Of a DNA stretch of 64,000 nucleotides, positions 47,339 to 57,112 are shown piece after piece. Position 1 is the stretch's first letter; the number at the start of each line of letters is the position of its first letter. A program made the position numbers and the translations under genes. The stretch is taken from positions 2,886,599 to 2,950,598 of the forward strand of contig NZ_CP145809.1 of assembly GCF_038049925.1 (NCBI RefSeq), read 5' to 3'. The notes under the pieces were generated by a model. That model searched no databases and had not been told where the DNA came from. It saw only the letters and a list, made by a program, of their open reading frames with translations. The stretch is from Georgenia sp. M64 (lineage in GTDB: Bacteria > Actinomycetota > Actinomycetes > Actinomycetales > Actinomycetaceae).

Positions 47339-48639
47339 CGCTGCTCCTCCTCGTCCCGGGCTTCCCTGAATCCCCACATGCTGCGCCAGCTCGGTGCCTC
47401 CTCGTCGGTCGTCCCGGCGGCAGGACCGCCGGGGTGCTCGGTAACGGCGGCAGGACCGCCGGCGTGCTCGGTACCGGCGGCAGGACCGCCGGGGTGCTCG
47501 GCACCGGCGGCAGGACCGCCGGGGTGCTCGGTACCGCTCCCGGGACCACGGGACGCCCCCGCCGGGGCCGCGTCGTCGGCCTGGTCGACGCGAGCGGTGC
47601 GGTACTCGCCGGCGCGCGGCGAGGCGGGCACGATCCCCGCTCCACGGGCGGTGCCGGCGGCCACGCGCTCGCCGTCGCCGGCGTGGACCTCGGGGGGGTG
47701 GTCGGTGTCGTCGACGCCGGTGAGGTCACCGGTGCCGGTACCCGTGCCCGCGGCACCGGGTCCGGACGCGACGGCGGTCCGGGTGGCGCGCAGCTCGGCG
47801 GACCGGGTCGAGCCCGGGACCACCCCGGCCCCGCGGGCGGCCCCGGCGTCGCCCTGGTCGCGGACGTGCTCGGTCCCGGCCACCACCGGGATCTCTCCCG
47901 TGCGGCCGCGGCCCTCCTCGGCGCGCGCTCGCTCGCGCAGCTCCCGCCGCGTCAGGCCTGCCCCGGCCGTGGTGGGCAGCACGGAGGTGGTCGCGGCGGC
48001 CGCGGCGGGCCGGGCCTCGGCGGTGCGACGGCCGGCCTCCCGGCGGGTCAGGATGTCCAGCACCAGCAGCGCGAGGCCGGCCAGGAGCAGGACGGCGCCC
48101 GCGACAAGTCCGGGGACCAGCCACGGCGTGCGCACCTCGACGGGCCAGGTCAGGGCGACCTGCGGCGCCGGGGACGCGCCGTCGGTGGCGGCGAGGAGGC
48201 TCCAGCGTCCCTCGGCGTCCTCCCACGCGATCTCGGCGGTACCCGTCCCGGTCTGCTCGACGGGCCACAGGTCGGACCCTGCCGGGTTCGGCAGGCCCTC
48301 CGCGGACTCGCCCCGGGTCTCGGCCTCGAGCTGCTCCCACGAGCTCAGCCCGGTGATGCGCACGTGCGCGTCCTCACCGACCCAGGCGTCGACGTCCTCG
48401 CTCCGGGCGACCACCAGGACGACCGGCTCGTCGTCGCCGGCCGTCGCCGTGATCGTGACGTCCTCGGCGACCGCGTCCAGGACCCCCGGGTCCGAGACGA
48501 CGACGGGCGCCTCGGGGCGGTCGGGCAGGGTGAGGGTGGCGGTGTCCGTGGGACGCCACACCGTGGCGGAGGCGATCGCCAGCGCGATGGCGACGACGCC
48601 GAGCACGATGAGCGCGACGGAGATGATCCGACGTGTCAC
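47335..48639 (-). CDS. two-helix membrane protein with repeat-rich cytoplasmic tail
   Basis: A 434-residue protein beginning GTG at 48639 (MTRRIISVALIVLG). One membrane helix lies at about 5-27, an extracytoplasmic domain of about 150 residues follows, then a second helix (LVPGLVAGAVLLLAGLALL). The cytoplasmic tail is low-complexity and holds four tandem EHPGGPAAG-type repeats. I recognise no family. It is coupled to the downstream lipoprotein. Confidence 0.75.
   Translation of the reverse strand: MTRRIISVALIVLGVVAIALAIASATVWRPTDTATLTLPDRPEAPVVVSDPGVLDAVAEDVTITATAGDDEPVVLVVARSEDVDAWVGEDAHVRITGLSSWEQLEAETRGESAEGLPNPAGSDLWPVEQTGTGTAEIAWEDAEGRWSLLAATDGASPAPQVALTWPVEVRTPWLVPGLVAGAVLLLAGLALLVLDILTRREAGRRTAEARPAAAAATTSVLPTTAGAGLTRRELRERARAEEGRGRTGEIPVVAGTEHVRDQGDAGAARGAGVVPGSTRSAELRATRTAVASGPGAAGTGTGTGDLTGVDDTDHPPEVHAGDGERVAAGTARGAGIVPASPRAGEYRTARVDQADDAAPAGASRGPGSGTEHPGGPAAGAEHPGGPAAGTEHAGGPAAVTEHPGGPAAGTTDEEAPSWRSMWGFREARDEEEQR
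47415..47534. repeat. 30-base VNTR within a coding region
   Basis: Four adjacent 30-base units, differing by a few bases, encode the ten-residue unit EHPGGPAAGT near the C-terminus of the membrane protein. Being a multiple of three, copy changes would not break the frame. Confidence 0.9.
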
Positions 48640-48891
48640 GAGGGTGGGTGTCCTCCCGTTCAGGATGCCCGGTGCGGCATCGTCAACCAGCCAGAATACG
48701 TCGCGCCGTCCCCTCGCGCGCCCGGGGAGGTCCGGGCGCCCCCGGTGCGGGCGGCCCGGGTCCGCCAGGGGACGGCCGCCGGACCGCCCCGCGGTGGTGC
48801 CGGTCACGCGCCCGGCTACCCTGAGGACGGCCGACGTGGGGCAGGGCGTCCGTGGGCTCCGCCGCCACGACGACGATCGCAGGAGGTTGCC

Positions 48892-50142
48892 ATGAGCGAG
48901 GAGGGCCCGGCGTTCCCGGTGGTGATGCGCGGCTACGACCGTGCTCAGGTCGACCAGCGGATCCACGCCCTGGAGAGTGCCCTCGCGGAGGCTCGGCACG
49001 AGGTCGAGGCGCTCGACGCCCGCACCCTGAAGATCGCCGGTGAGCTCGCCGAGGCCCAGCGGCTGCTGCGGGAGAACGAGCGCCCCACCTACGCCGGGCT
49101 GGGCTCACGCGTGGAGCAGCTGCTCCGGTCCGCGGAGGAGCAGGCTTTCGACGTCGTCAGGCGGGCGAACACCGACGCCCAGCGGATCCTCGACCGCGCC
49201 CGGGCCAACGCCGGCGCCCTCACCGAGCGGGCCGAGCAGGAGGCCGCCGCCCTCCTCGCCGACGCCCGACGCGAGGCCGAGCAGCTCTCGACCCACTCCC
49301 GGGCCCAGGCCGACACGGCGGTGACCAACGCCCGGCACCGCGCCGAGGAGCTCGTCGCCTCGGCCGAGCGGGAGGCCGGCCGGGTCACGGCCGCCGTCAC
49401 GGCCGAGACCTCCGAGCGGCGGGCAAGCCTCGAGCGGGAGCTGGGCCTCCTGCGTGCCCTGACGGAGCGGGAGACGACCGAGCTGCGCACGCGGACCGAG
49501 ACCGAGACCACCGAGCTGCGCGCCCGGACCGAGACCGAGACCGCCGAGCTGCGCGCCCGGACCGAGCAGGCCGCCGCCGACGCCCACGCCGCTGCCCTCG
49601 AGCAGACGCGCACCATGCTCGGGGACGCCCAGGAGCGCGCCGAGCAGGCGGAGCGGCGCCTGGCCGAGGCGCTGGAGCGCACCGAACGCCTCCGGGTGGA
49701 CACCGACGCCGAGGTACGCGCCCGCCTCGACGCCGCCCACGGCGAGGTCGAGCAGCTGCTGGCCGACGCCCGCGCCGACGCGGCGCGGATACGCGCCGAG
49801 GCCGTCGACGAGGCGGAGCAGGTCCGCACGACGGCGCAGCGCCAGGTGGAGGAGCTGAGCAGGCAGCGTGAGTCCATCGCCAGCTACGTCGAGGACCTCC
49901 GAGGCCTGCTCGCCGCCCGGGAGGAGGGGGCGCCCCCGGCACCCGAGGACTCCGGCCGGCCGGCACAGGCCTCGCCCGACCGGCCCGCGGCGGGCACCGA
50001 CCGGGCACCGGCGGGCACCGCCGACCCACCGCCCACCAAGGGGCCTGCCCGACCACCCGCCGGCCCCGGCGCCCGCCCCGGCAAGGGACGCCCGTCCGGC
50101 GGCCGTCCGCCGGCGGGCCCGCCCCCGCCCCCACCCGCCTGA
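48892..50142 (+). CDS. DivIVA-like coiled-coil protein
   Basis: A 416-residue protein. The N-terminus (FPVVMRGYDRAQVDQRI) is the DivIVA/Wag31-like membrane-binding and dimerisation segment. A continuous coiled coil of about 300 residues follows, with three nearly identical 11-residue ETTELRARTET units at about 194-225, then a Pro/Gly-rich tail. Such proteins organise polar growth or division. ATG at 48892 has AGGAGG five bases upstream. Confidence 0.82.
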   Translation: MSEEGPAFPVVMRGYDRAQVDQRIHALESALAEARHEVEALDARTLKIAGELAEAQRLLRENERPTYAGLGSRVEQLLRSAEEQAFDVVRRANTDAQRILDRARANAGALTERAEQEAAALLADARREAEQLSTHSRAQADTAVTNARHRAEELVASAEREAGRVTAAVTAETSERRASLERELGLLRALTERETTELRTRTETETTELRARTETETAELRARTEQAAADAHAAALEQTRTMLGDAQERAEQAERRLAEALERTERLRVDTDAEVRARLDAAHGEVEQLLADARADAARIRAEAVDEAEQVRTTAQRQVEELSRQRESIASYVEDLRGLLAAREEGAPPAPEDSGRPAQASPDRPAAGTDRAPAGTADPPPTKGPARPPAGPGARPGKGRPSGGRPPAGPPPPPPA

Positions 50143-50151
50143 GGAGGGCGG

Positions 50152-50640
50152 TCAGCGCACCATCCGCAGCTCGGGCAGGAGCCCGTGCGCGGCCTGCTCG
50201 CGGCGGGCACCGTCGAGCTCGAACCCCTGGCGCCGGTAGAAGTCCACCGCCCGGTCGTTGCCCTCGACCACCCACAGGAAGCACGGCGCGTCCCCGACGG
50301 CCAGGCCCAGCAGGTGAAGACCCGTGCGGCGGCCCTGCTCGGCGGCGAGCACGTAGAGCAGCGTGAGCTCCAGGGGACGGACCTGGCCCGGTCCCGTCGC
50401 ACGGGCACTCGCGAGACCCACGGCCTCGCCGTCCCGCTCGGCGATCCACGTGTGGGTGTCGCCCGGGTCCGCCAGGCGGGCCGCCCACCGGCCCTCGAGG
50501 GTCTCGTCCCGCTCGGCGTAGACCGCCTCCGGGACCCGGTCGCCGTAGGTCTCTCGCCAGCCCTGCTGGTGCACGCGGGCGAGCGCCGGGGCGTCGAGGA
50601 CCGACGCCGGACGGATCCGGGCGGAGGGCAGGGCGGGCAC
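50152..50640 (-). CDS. GNAT-family N-acetyltransferase
   Basis: A 162-residue GNAT fold. Motif A is in ELTLLYVLAAEQGRRTGLHLL (usually V-x-x-x-x-R/Q-G-x-G/A), and the late LWVVEGNDRAVDFYRRQGF segment is characteristic. The start is GTG at 50640. The substrate is unknown. It converges on the coiled-coil gene. Confidence 0.88.
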   Translation of the reverse strand: MPALPSARIRPASVLDAPALARVHQQGWRETYGDRVPEAVYAERDETLEGRWAARLADPGDTHTWIAERDGEAVGLASARATGPGQVRPLELTLLYVLAAEQGRRTGLHLLGLAVGDAPCFLWVVEGNDRAVDFYRRQGFELDGARREQAAHGLLPELRMVR

Positions 50641-50691
50641 GGTCCCCAGGGTACCGGGGGTGGTCGTCGCGCCGGTCGTACGCTGTCGGCC

Positions 50692-51117
50692 ATGGACACC
50701 GACGAGTGGTCACGCCGGCGCCGGGAGGCGGCCGGTGCCCATGCCGAGGCCCTCGACCGGCGCCGGCGGGCCGACGCCCGGCGCGCGCAGGAGATGCTCG
50801 ACGGCTTCGCCGCCGCGGCAGCCGCCGCGGGCCTGCCCGCCGAGGCCCTGCGGGTCCAGGGCTACGGCGGGCGCGGCTCGGCCCGCACGGACACCACCGG
50901 CTGGTACCTCCGCGCGGACCGCACGGTCGCGGTCGGGACGGACGGCTCCTTCTACGTCCTCACCGCACGCCTCTCCGTCACGGACCGGTTGCGCGGGGTG
51001 ACGCTCCGCCCCGCCGAGCCCCCGCTCGTCATCGGTTCCGGCGGCAAGGACGGCGACTCGATCGACCTCGCGACGGCCCTCGGGCGCCTGCTGCCGGGGT
51101 GGGACGCCCGGGACTGA
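50692..51117 (+). CDS. conserved hypothetical protein
   Basis: A 141-residue protein with a basic helical N-terminus and a beta-rich C-terminal part (GWYLRADRTVAVGTDGSFYVL). No known catalytic motif is visible. ATG at 50692 lies seven bases after TACGCT (50679-50684), suggesting leaderless transcription. It is divergent from the GNAT gene. Confidence 0.75.
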   Translation: MDTDEWSRRRREAAGAHAEALDRRRRADARRAQEMLDGFAAAAAAAGLPAEALRVQGYGGRGSARTDTTGWYLRADRTVAVGTDGSFYVLTARLSVTDRLRGVTLRPAEPPLVIGSGGKDGDSIDLATALGRLLPGWDARD

Positions 51118-51154
51118 CCACCCTTCCCAGTAGCGGACGGTCGTGGGAGGGTGG
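51118..51154 (+). terminator. imperfect hairpin before the dehydrogenase gene
   Basis: CCACCCTTCCCA (51118) pairs with TGGGAGGGTGG (51144), with one bulged T and a 14-base loop. It immediately follows the hypothetical gene's stop, so termination is the likely role. Confidence 0.45.
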
Positions 51155-51233
51155 AGGTCCGGCCGCGGACGACTGTGCCCGGGGCCGGACTCCGAAGTTC
51201 GTACGACGACGTCCGACAAGAAGGAGGCCCCAG

Positions 51234-52448
51234 GTGGGCAACAAGGCAGTCAGCTACGCAGGTCCGGGCAAGGTCGAGGTCATCGACATCGACTACCCGG
51301 TGTTCGAGCTCAAGGACGGACCGGGTGTCAACCCGGCCAACGTGGGCCGGAAGGTCAACCACGGAGCGATCCTCAAGGTGGTGTCCACGAACATCTGCGG
51401 CTCGGACCAGCACATGGTCCGGGGCCGAACGACCGCTCCCGAGGGGCTCGTGCTGGGTCACGAGATCACGGGCGAGGTGGTCGAGGTCGGCTCCGACGTG
51501 GAGTTCATCAAGGTCGGCGACCTGGTGTCCGTGCCGTTCAACATCGCGTGCGGTCGCTGCCGCAACTGCAAGGAGGGCAAGACCGGCATCTGCCTCAACG
51601 TCAACCCCGACCGGCCGGGCTCGGCCTACGGGTACGTGGACATGGGCGGCTGGGTCGGCGGCCAGGCGGAGTACGTCCTCGTGCCGTACGCCGACTGGAA
51701 CCTGCTGACGTTCCCCGACAAGGACCAGGCGATGGAGAAGATCCTCGACCTGACCATGCTCTCCGACATCTTCCCCACCGGCTTCCACGGCGCCTACACC
51801 GCGGGCACCAAGGTCGGCAGCACGGTCTACATCGCCGGCGCCGGGCCCGTGGGTCTCGCGGCGGCCACGTCGGCCCAGCTGCTCGGCGCCGCCGTCGTCA
51901 TCGTCGGCGACCTCAACGAGGAGCGGCTCGCCCAGGCGCGGGCGTTCGGCTGCGAGACGGTCGACGTCTCCAAGGGCGACCCGAAGGACCAGATCGAGCA
52001 GATCCTCGGCGTGCCCGAGGTGGACTGCGCCGTCGACGCCGTCGGGTTCGAGGCCCGCGGGCACGGCGCCGGGTCGGCCAAGGAGGCCCCGGCCACCGTG
52101 CTCAACTCGATCATGGACATCACCGCGGCCGGCGGGGCGCTGGGCATCCCCGGGCTCTACGTCACCGGTGACCCGGGGGCGGTCGACGACGCGGCCAAGC
52201 ACGGCACCCTGTCGATCAGCCTGGGCACGGGCTGGGCGAAGTCGCTGAGCTTCACCACCGGCCAGTGTCCGGTGATGCGCTACCACCGCGGCCTGATGAT
52301 GGCGATCCTCCACGACAAGGTGCAGATCGCGAAGAACGTCCACGCGACGCCGATCCCGCTGGACCAGGCGCCGCAGGGCTACGCCGAGTTCGACTCCGGC
52401 GCGGCCAAGAAGTACGTCCTCGACCCGCACGGGCTCATCAAGGCCTGA
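51234..52448 (+). CDS. fdhA: zinc-dependent dehydrogenase, glutathione-independent formaldehyde dehydrogenase type
   Basis: A 404-residue medium-chain dehydrogenase. The catalytic zinc site is in ICGSDQHM and GHEITGEV, the structural zinc cysteines are in CGRCRNCKEGKTGIC, and the NAD-binding motif is GAGPVGLAAA. The extra length and NPDRPGSAYGYVDMGGW resemble Pseudomonas formaldehyde dismutase/dehydrogenase enzymes, which oxidise formaldehyde or other aldehydes with bound NAD. GTG at 51234 has AAGGAGG upstream. A clear terminator follows. Confidence 0.9.
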   Translation: MGNKAVSYAGPGKVEVIDIDYPVFELKDGPGVNPANVGRKVNHGAILKVVSTNICGSDQHMVRGRTTAPEGLVLGHEITGEVVEVGSDVEFIKVGDLVSVPFNIACGRCRNCKEGKTGICLNVNPDRPGSAYGYVDMGGWVGGQAEYVLVPYADWNLLTFPDKDQAMEKILDLTMLSDIFPTGFHGAYTAGTKVGSTVYIAGAGPVGLAAATSAQLLGAAVVIVGDLNEERLAQARAFGCETVDVSKGDPKDQIEQILGVPEVDCAVDAVGFEARGHGAGSAKEAPATVLNSIMDITAAGGALGIPGLYVTGDPGAVDDAAKHGTLSISLGTGWAKSLSFTTGQCPVMRYHRGLMMAILHDKVQIAKNVHATPIPLDQAPQGYAEFDSGAAKKYVLDPHGLIKA

Positions 52449-52461
52449 CGCGCGCCGCACA

Positions 52462-52496
52462 CGGCCCCGGCCGGCACACCGCCGGCCGGGGCCGTC
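52462..52496. terminator. bidirectional terminator between fdhA and a hydrolase gene
   Basis: A perfect 15-base stem (ACGGCCCCGGCCGGC) with an ACACC loop sits between two convergent genes and can serve both. Confidence 0.85.
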
Positions 52497-52499
52497 CCG

Positions 52500-53306
52500 T
52501 CAGCGCTGCGCCGCCCGCTCGTGCAGCCGGTGCAGGGCGACGGCGACCTCCGCGGGCGCCTCGAGGGCGCTCATGTGGCCGGCCCGCGGGACGACCACGA
52601 CCTCGACGTCGGTGAGGGCGTGGGCCATCTCCTCGGCGGCCGCCTGGGGGCTCATCTCGTCCTCCGCGCCGCGCAGGACCAGTGCCGGGACCTCCAGGTC
52701 GCGCAGGACCGCCAGCCGGCCGGGCCGGTTGGCCATCGCGTGCTGCGCCCACGCGATGCCGCCGGGGGGCGCCGCGGCCAGGGCGGCCCGCAGCCGCTCG
52801 ACGACCTCGGGCCGCTCGGCCAGCGTCGTCGGCCCGACCACCTTCTCCAGCATCGGTGCGACGGCGGACGAGCCCGCGGCCCCCAGGGCGGCCTCGGCCA
52901 CCTTGAGGCGGTTCCGGCGCGCCGCCTCGTCGTCGGCGCCGGCGCGGGTGTCGAGGAGCCCGATGCCGGCGAGCAGGCCCCGGTGTCGCTCGGCGAGGGC
53001 GAGGACGGCGTAGCCCCCCATGGACAGCCCCGCGACGACGCCCCGGCCGATCCCGGCCCGGTCCAGCGCGTCCGCCACGGCGTCCGCGTAGGTGGTCAGG
53101 GCCGGCCGGCGCGGGTGCCCGAGCGCCTGGGAGACAGCGCTGCCCGCGGGCGAGGAGCCGAAGCCGGGAGCGTCGACGGTGACGACGTGGAGGTCGGGGA
53201 GGTGCGACACGACGTCGTCCCACATCGAGGAGTCGAGCGGGAAGCCGTGGAGCAGGACGAGGGGGAGGTCGGAGGCGGGGCCGTGGTGGTGCAGTGCCAG
53301 GCTCAT
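52500..53306 (-). CDS. alpha/beta-fold hydrolase
   Basis: A 268-residue hydrolase. The oxyanion HGFPLDSSMW, nucleophile elbow GLSMGGYA, and late acid and histidine (EDEMSP and RAGHMSALEAP) form the usual triad. ATG at 53306 gives the normal length; the frame continues upstream without protein-like character. The substrate is unknown; esterase or lactonase are possible. Confidence 0.9.
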   Translation of the reverse strand: MSLALHHHGPASDLPLVLLHGFPLDSSMWDDVVSHLPDLHVVTVDAPGFGSSPAGSAVSQALGHPRRPALTTYADAVADALDRAGIGRGVVAGLSMGGYAVLALAERHRGLLAGIGLLDTRAGADDEAARRNRLKVAEAALGAAGSSAVAPMLEKVVGPTTLAERPEVVERLRAALAAAPPGGIAWAQHAMANRPGRLAVLRDLEVPALVLRGAEDEMSPQAAAEEMAHALTDVEVVVVPRAGHMSALEAPAEVAVALHRLHERAAQR

Positions 53307-53404
53307 GTCCCGAGCATGGCACGGCCCGGCACCGTCGGCGCCCCCACTCGTGGGGCCTTCTGTCCGGTTCCGGCGGCGGCCGTCCTCCTCGTGCGCCCGC
53401 GGGC

Positions 53405-53716
53405 TCAGCGGGTCGGCCGGCGCCGCTCCCGCGCCTGCCAGCAGGCCGCGTGCCAGTGCCGGCGCTCGTCCAGGCCGGCCTGGGCGCCGAGGAGGTGCTC
53501 GGTGGGCCAGGCCACGACGTGCGGCGTGCCCGGCGCGACGAGCTGGTCGCACCCGGGGCACCGGTAGCTCTTGTCCGACCCGCGCACCCGGCGCACGGCG
53601 AAGGTCTGGCCCCCGGGACCCGACTCGCTGCGGGTGAGGCCACCGAGGCGGTCGGGGTCGAGCGGGACGTGCCCGTCCCCGTAGGGACGGCGCCGCGAGC
53701 GTCGTGAGGAGGGCAT
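53405..53716 (-). CDS. small zinc-ribbon-like actinobacterial protein
   Basis: A 103-residue basic protein with YRCPGCDQLVAPGTPHVV and later WHAACW, giving three cysteines and several histidines arranged as a zinc ribbon or HNH-like remnant. It belongs to a small family often mislabelled as ATP/GTP-binding. The ATG at 53716 lies one base before the glucosidase stop, so it may be part of the nagA-bgl run. Confidence 0.75.
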   Translation of the reverse strand: MPSSRRSRRRPYGDGHVPLDPDRLGGLTRSESGPGGQTFAVRRVRGSDKSYRCPGCDQLVAPGTPHVVAWPTEHLLGAQAGLDERRHWHAACWQARERRRPTR

Positions 53717-53717
53717 C

Positions 53718-55130
53718 TCAGGCGGGCGGGCGCAGCACGCCGGAGCGCACCAGCTCGGAGTACCAGCGCGCCGAGGCCTTGGGGGTGCGCTCCTGGGTCG
53801 CGTAGTCGACCCGCACGATGCCGAACCGCTTGGCGTAGCCGTACGCCCACTCGAAGTTGTCGAGGAGGGACCACAGGAAGTAGCCGCGCACGTCCGCGCC
53901 GTCGTCGATCGCGCGTCCGACGGCGTCGATGTGCCGGTAGAGGTAGTCCAGCCGCTCGGGGTCCTCGACCGCGCCGTCCGGGCCGACGACGTCGTCGAAG
54001 GCCGCCCCGTTCTCCGTGATCATGAGCGGCAGCCCGTCGTAGGCGATCGTCAGGGCGGTGAGGAGCTCGTGCAGCCCCTCGGGCTCGATGTTCCAGCCCA
54101 TCGCGGTGACCGGACCGCGCGGGGCCAGGAACTCCACCGTGTCGAGCCCGACCCAGGGGCTCGCCGCCGAGTCGCCGTGGCCGCCGGTCCCGGTGGGGCG
54201 CTCGCCGGGGCCGAGCCGACGCACGTAGCTCGTGGAGTAGTAGTTGACCCCGAGCACGTCCAGGCGCTGGCGGATGAGGGCGAGGTCGCCCTCCTGGACG
54301 AACGACCAGTCGGTGACCGAGGACGTGAGCTCGCGCAGCTCGACGGGGTAGGACCCGTCGAGCAGCGGGCCGAGGAAGATGTGGTTGCCGACGAGGTCGA
54401 CCTCGTGCGCGGCCTCGAGGTCGGCGGCGCGCTCGGGGTCGGCCGGCCGGGTGACGTGGAGGTTGAGGGCGATGGAGATGTTGGCGTCGTCGCCGAGCTC
54501 CTCGCGGATGGCCGCCGCGGCGAGGCCGTGCGCGAGGTTGAGGTGGTGTGCGGCGGCGAGGGCGGCCGCCGGGTCGGTGACGCCGGGCGCGTGGACGCCG
54601 GAGGCGTACCCGAGGTAGGCGCTGCACCAGGGCTCGTTCAGCGTCGTCCACACCTCGACGAGGTCGCCGAGCTCGCGGGCCATCGCACGGGCGTAGCCGG
54701 CGAAGGCGTAGGCGGTCTCCCGGCTGGTCCACCCGCCGGCGTCCTGGAGCTCCTGGGGCAGGTCCCAGTGGTAGAGCGTGACGACCGGGTTGATCCCCGC
54801 CGCGGTGAGCTCGCCGGCCAGGGCCCGGTAGAACCCGACACCCTCGGGGTTGATCGGCCCGTGCCCGCCGGGCTGCACCCGCGGCCACGAGATCGAGAAG
54901 CGGTAGGCGTCCAGGCCGAGCTCGGCCATGAGCGCGACGTCCTCGCGCCAGCGGTGGTAGTGGTCGACGGCGACGTCGCCCGTGTCGCCCTCGTGCGTCC
55001 GCCCGGGGGTGTGGGAGAAGGTGTCCCAGATCGATGGCCCGCGGCCCCCCTCGGCCACCGCACCCTCGATCTGGTAGGCCGCCGTGGCCGCCCCCCAGAC
55101 GAAGTCCTCGGGGAACGTGCGCTCGCTCAT
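53718..55130 (-). CDS. GH1 beta-glucosidase
   Basis: A 470-residue family-1 glycosidase. The acid/base is E166 (TLNEP) and the nucleophile E373 (ITENG). No signal peptide is present, so it acts inside the cell on imported beta-glucosides or similar. ATG at 55130 overlaps the nagA stop (ATGA), suggesting joint use of beta-linked, possibly chitin-derived, sugars. Confidence 0.96.
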   Translation of the reverse strand: MSERTFPEDFVWGAATAAYQIEGAVAEGGRGPSIWDTFSHTPGRTHEGDTGDVAVDHYHRWREDVALMAELGLDAYRFSISWPRVQPGGHGPINPEGVGFYRALAGELTAAGINPVVTLYHWDLPQELQDAGGWTSRETAYAFAGYARAMARELGDLVEVWTTLNEPWCSAYLGYASGVHAPGVTDPAAALAAAHHLNLAHGLAAAAIREELGDDANISIALNLHVTRPADPERAADLEAAHEVDLVGNHIFLGPLLDGSYPVELRELTSSVTDWSFVQEGDLALIRQRLDVLGVNYYSTSYVRRLGPGERPTGTGGHGDSAASPWVGLDTVEFLAPRGPVTAMGWNIEPEGLHELLTALTIAYDGLPLMITENGAAFDDVVGPDGAVEDPERLDYLYRHIDAVGRAIDDGADVRGYFLWSLLDNFEWAYGYAKRFGIVRVDYATQERTPKASARWYSELVRSGVLRPPA

Positions 55131-56371
55131 GTCGCTGCCCTCTCGTCTGTCGGTGGTGCCTGGGTCTGCTGAAGCGGCACCTCGACGCCGCCGCGGAGCA
55201 CGCGCACGGGGCGCAGGTGGGTGTCGGTGACGAGGACGTCGGCGCGGCGGCCCGCCTCGAGCGCGCCGACGTCGTCCGCGCCGAGGACCGCTGCCGGACC
55301 AGCCGAGGCCATGTGGACGGCGTCGGCGAGGGGCACCCCGCCCGCGACGGTCGTGCGCACGACGTCCAGCAGGTGCGCGGTCCCCCCGGCGATGGCGCCG
55401 CCGTCGGTCAGGCGCGCGACGCCGCCGGCGACGGTGACGTCCTGCGAGCCCAGCCGGTAGCTGCCGTCGGCCATGCCGGCGGCGGCCATCGCGTCGGTGA
55501 CGAGCACCGCGCCGTCGCGCCCGACGAGCTCGTGGACCTCCCGGACGACCGCCGGGTGCAGGTGGGTGCCGTCGCCGATGAGCTCGACGACGGCGGAGCC
55601 GCGCCGGGCGGCGGCGAGGAGCTCCCCCACCGGGCCGGGCTCGCGGTGGTGCCAGGGGTGCATGCCGTTGAACAGGTGCGTCACGGTCGCGCGCGCCGAA
55701 CGCCCCCCGCCGGCGAGCAGCGCCGCGGACGCCTCGAGCGCGCTGCGCGTCTGCTCGGGTCCGGCGTCGGTGTGGCCCCAGGACGGCAGCGCCCCGCCGG
55801 CCACAAGCCGCGCCGCTACGTCGAGGTTGCCGTCGTGCTCCGGTGCGAGCGTCATGGTGACCAGGTGCCCGCGGGCGAGGGCGAGCAGCTCCTCGGTCAG
55901 CTCCGGGTCCGGGGGGACGATGAGCGCGGGGTCCTGGGCCCCGCAGCGCACCGTGGACAGGAACGGACCCTCGAGGTGGATCCCCGCGATCTCGCCGGCG
56001 TCGGCGAGGTCGGCGAGCATCGCGACCCGCTCCCGCAGGGTGTGCGGAGCCGCCGTGACGAGGGAGGCCACGAGCGTTGTGGTGCCGTGCCGCCGGTGCT
56101 CGGCGACGGCACGGAGCGCCTCGTCGGCATCGGTGGCGTCCGGGAAGGATGCGCCGCCGCCGCCGTGGCAGTGCACGTCCACCAGGCCAGGAAGGACGAG
56201 GCCGCCGTCGGGGTCGGGCAGGGCCGCGCCCGCCAGCGCCGCCTCGGCCGCGGCGCGGCCCGCCGCGTCGGTGAGGTCGGCCACGAGCGCGATGCGGTCG
56301 CCCTCGAGGAGGACCACGCCGTCGTCGAGGACGCCGGTGGGGGTCACCACCCGCCCGCGCAGCACCGTCAT
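55127..56371 (-). CDS. nagA: N-acetylglucosamine-6-phosphate deacetylase
   Basis: A 414-residue amidohydrolase. Metal-binding residues are in [21 protein letters not shown] and HLFNGMHP, and the catalytic aspartate is in VTDAMAAAG. It makes glucosamine-6-phosphate for glycolysis or wall synthesis. ATG at 56371 is chosen over a start five codons upstream. It is coupled to the GH1 gene downstream. Confidence 0.95.
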   Translation of the reverse strand: MTVLRGRVVTPTGVLDDGVVLLEGDRIALVADLTDAAGRAAAEAALAGAALPDPDGGLVLPGLVDVHCHGGGGASFPDATDADEALRAVAEHRRHGTTTLVASLVTAAPHTLRERVAMLADLADAGEIAGIHLEGPFLSTVRCGAQDPALIVPPDPELTEELLALARGHLVTMTLAPEHDGNLDVAARLVAGGALPSWGHTDAGPEQTRSALEASAALLAGGGRSARATVTHLFNGMHPWHHREPGPVGELLAAARRGSAVVELIGDGTHLHPAVVREVHELVGRDGAVLVTDAMAAAGMADGSYRLGSQDVTVAGGVARLTDGGAIAGGTAHLLDVVRTTVAGGVPLADAVHMASAGPAAVLGADDVGALEAGRRADVLVTDTHLRPVRVLRGGVEVPLQQTQAPPTDERAAT

Positions 56372-56388
56372 GGCCCTATCCAACACCG

Positions 56389-57084
56389 TCAGAACAGCCG
56401 CGAGCCCACGTCGTCCAGGCCGCGCATGGCGTCGTAGTCCAGGACGAGGCAGCGGATCCCCCGGTCGGTGGCCAGGACCCGGGCCTGGGGCTTGATCTCC
56501 TGGGCGGCGAAGACCCCCCGGACCGGGGCGAGGTGGGGGTCGCGGTTGAGCAGCTCGAGGTAGCGGGTGAGCTGCTCAACGCCGTCGATGTCGCCCCGCC
56601 GCTTGATCTCCACCGCCACGCTGGCGCCGGCGGGGTCCCTGGCCAGGATGTCGACGGGTCCGATGGCCGTCGGGTACTCCCGCCGCACGAGCTGGTGGCC
56701 GGGGCCGAGCAGGGCGATCTGCTCGGCGAGGAGCTTCTGCAGGTGGGCCTCGACGCCGTCCTTGACGAGGCCCGGGTCCACCCCGAGCTCGATGCTGTGG
56801 TCGGCGTGGACCTCGTGGACCCGCACGACCAGGCGGTCGTCGGTCTTGGCGTTCTGCACGGTCCAGACCTCGACGGCCCCCGCCTCGGCGTCCGGCCCGA
56901 CGGCCGTGGCGACGTCGAGGCGGCACGGCGGGCTCATCCAGTTCAGCGGCTTGTAGGAGCCGCCGTCGGAGTGGACGAGCACCGACCCGTCGGCCTTGAC
57001 CATGAGCAGCCGGGTGGCGAGTGGCAGGTGGGCGTCCAGCCGGCCGGAGTAGTCCACGGAGCACTTCGCGATGACGACACGCAC
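56389..57084 (-). CDS. nucS: mismatch-specific endonuclease NucS
   Basis: A 231-residue EndoMS/NucS nuclease, which replaces MutS-MutL in most actinobacteria. The PD-(D/E)xK site is D145, E159 and K161 (VDILARD and VEIKRRG). The N-terminal dimerisation domain is [19 protein letters not shown] at 57084 follows TAGGGT by eight bases, so it is probably leaderless and transcribed separately from the atp operon. Confidence 0.97.
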   Translation of the reverse strand: MRVVIAKCSVDYSGRLDAHLPLATRLLMVKADGSVLVHSDGGSYKPLNWMSPPCRLDVATAVGPDAEAGAVEVWTVQNAKTDDRLVVRVHEVHADHSIELGVDPGLVKDGVEAHLQKLLAEQIALLGPGHQLVRREYPTAIGPVDILARDPAGASVAVEIKRRGDIDGVEQLTRYLELLNRDPHLAPVRGVFAAQEIKPQARVLATDRGIRCLVLDYDAMRGLDDVGSRLF

Positions 57085-57112
57085 GGGGTGGAACCCTACC
57101 TTCCGGCGCCCC

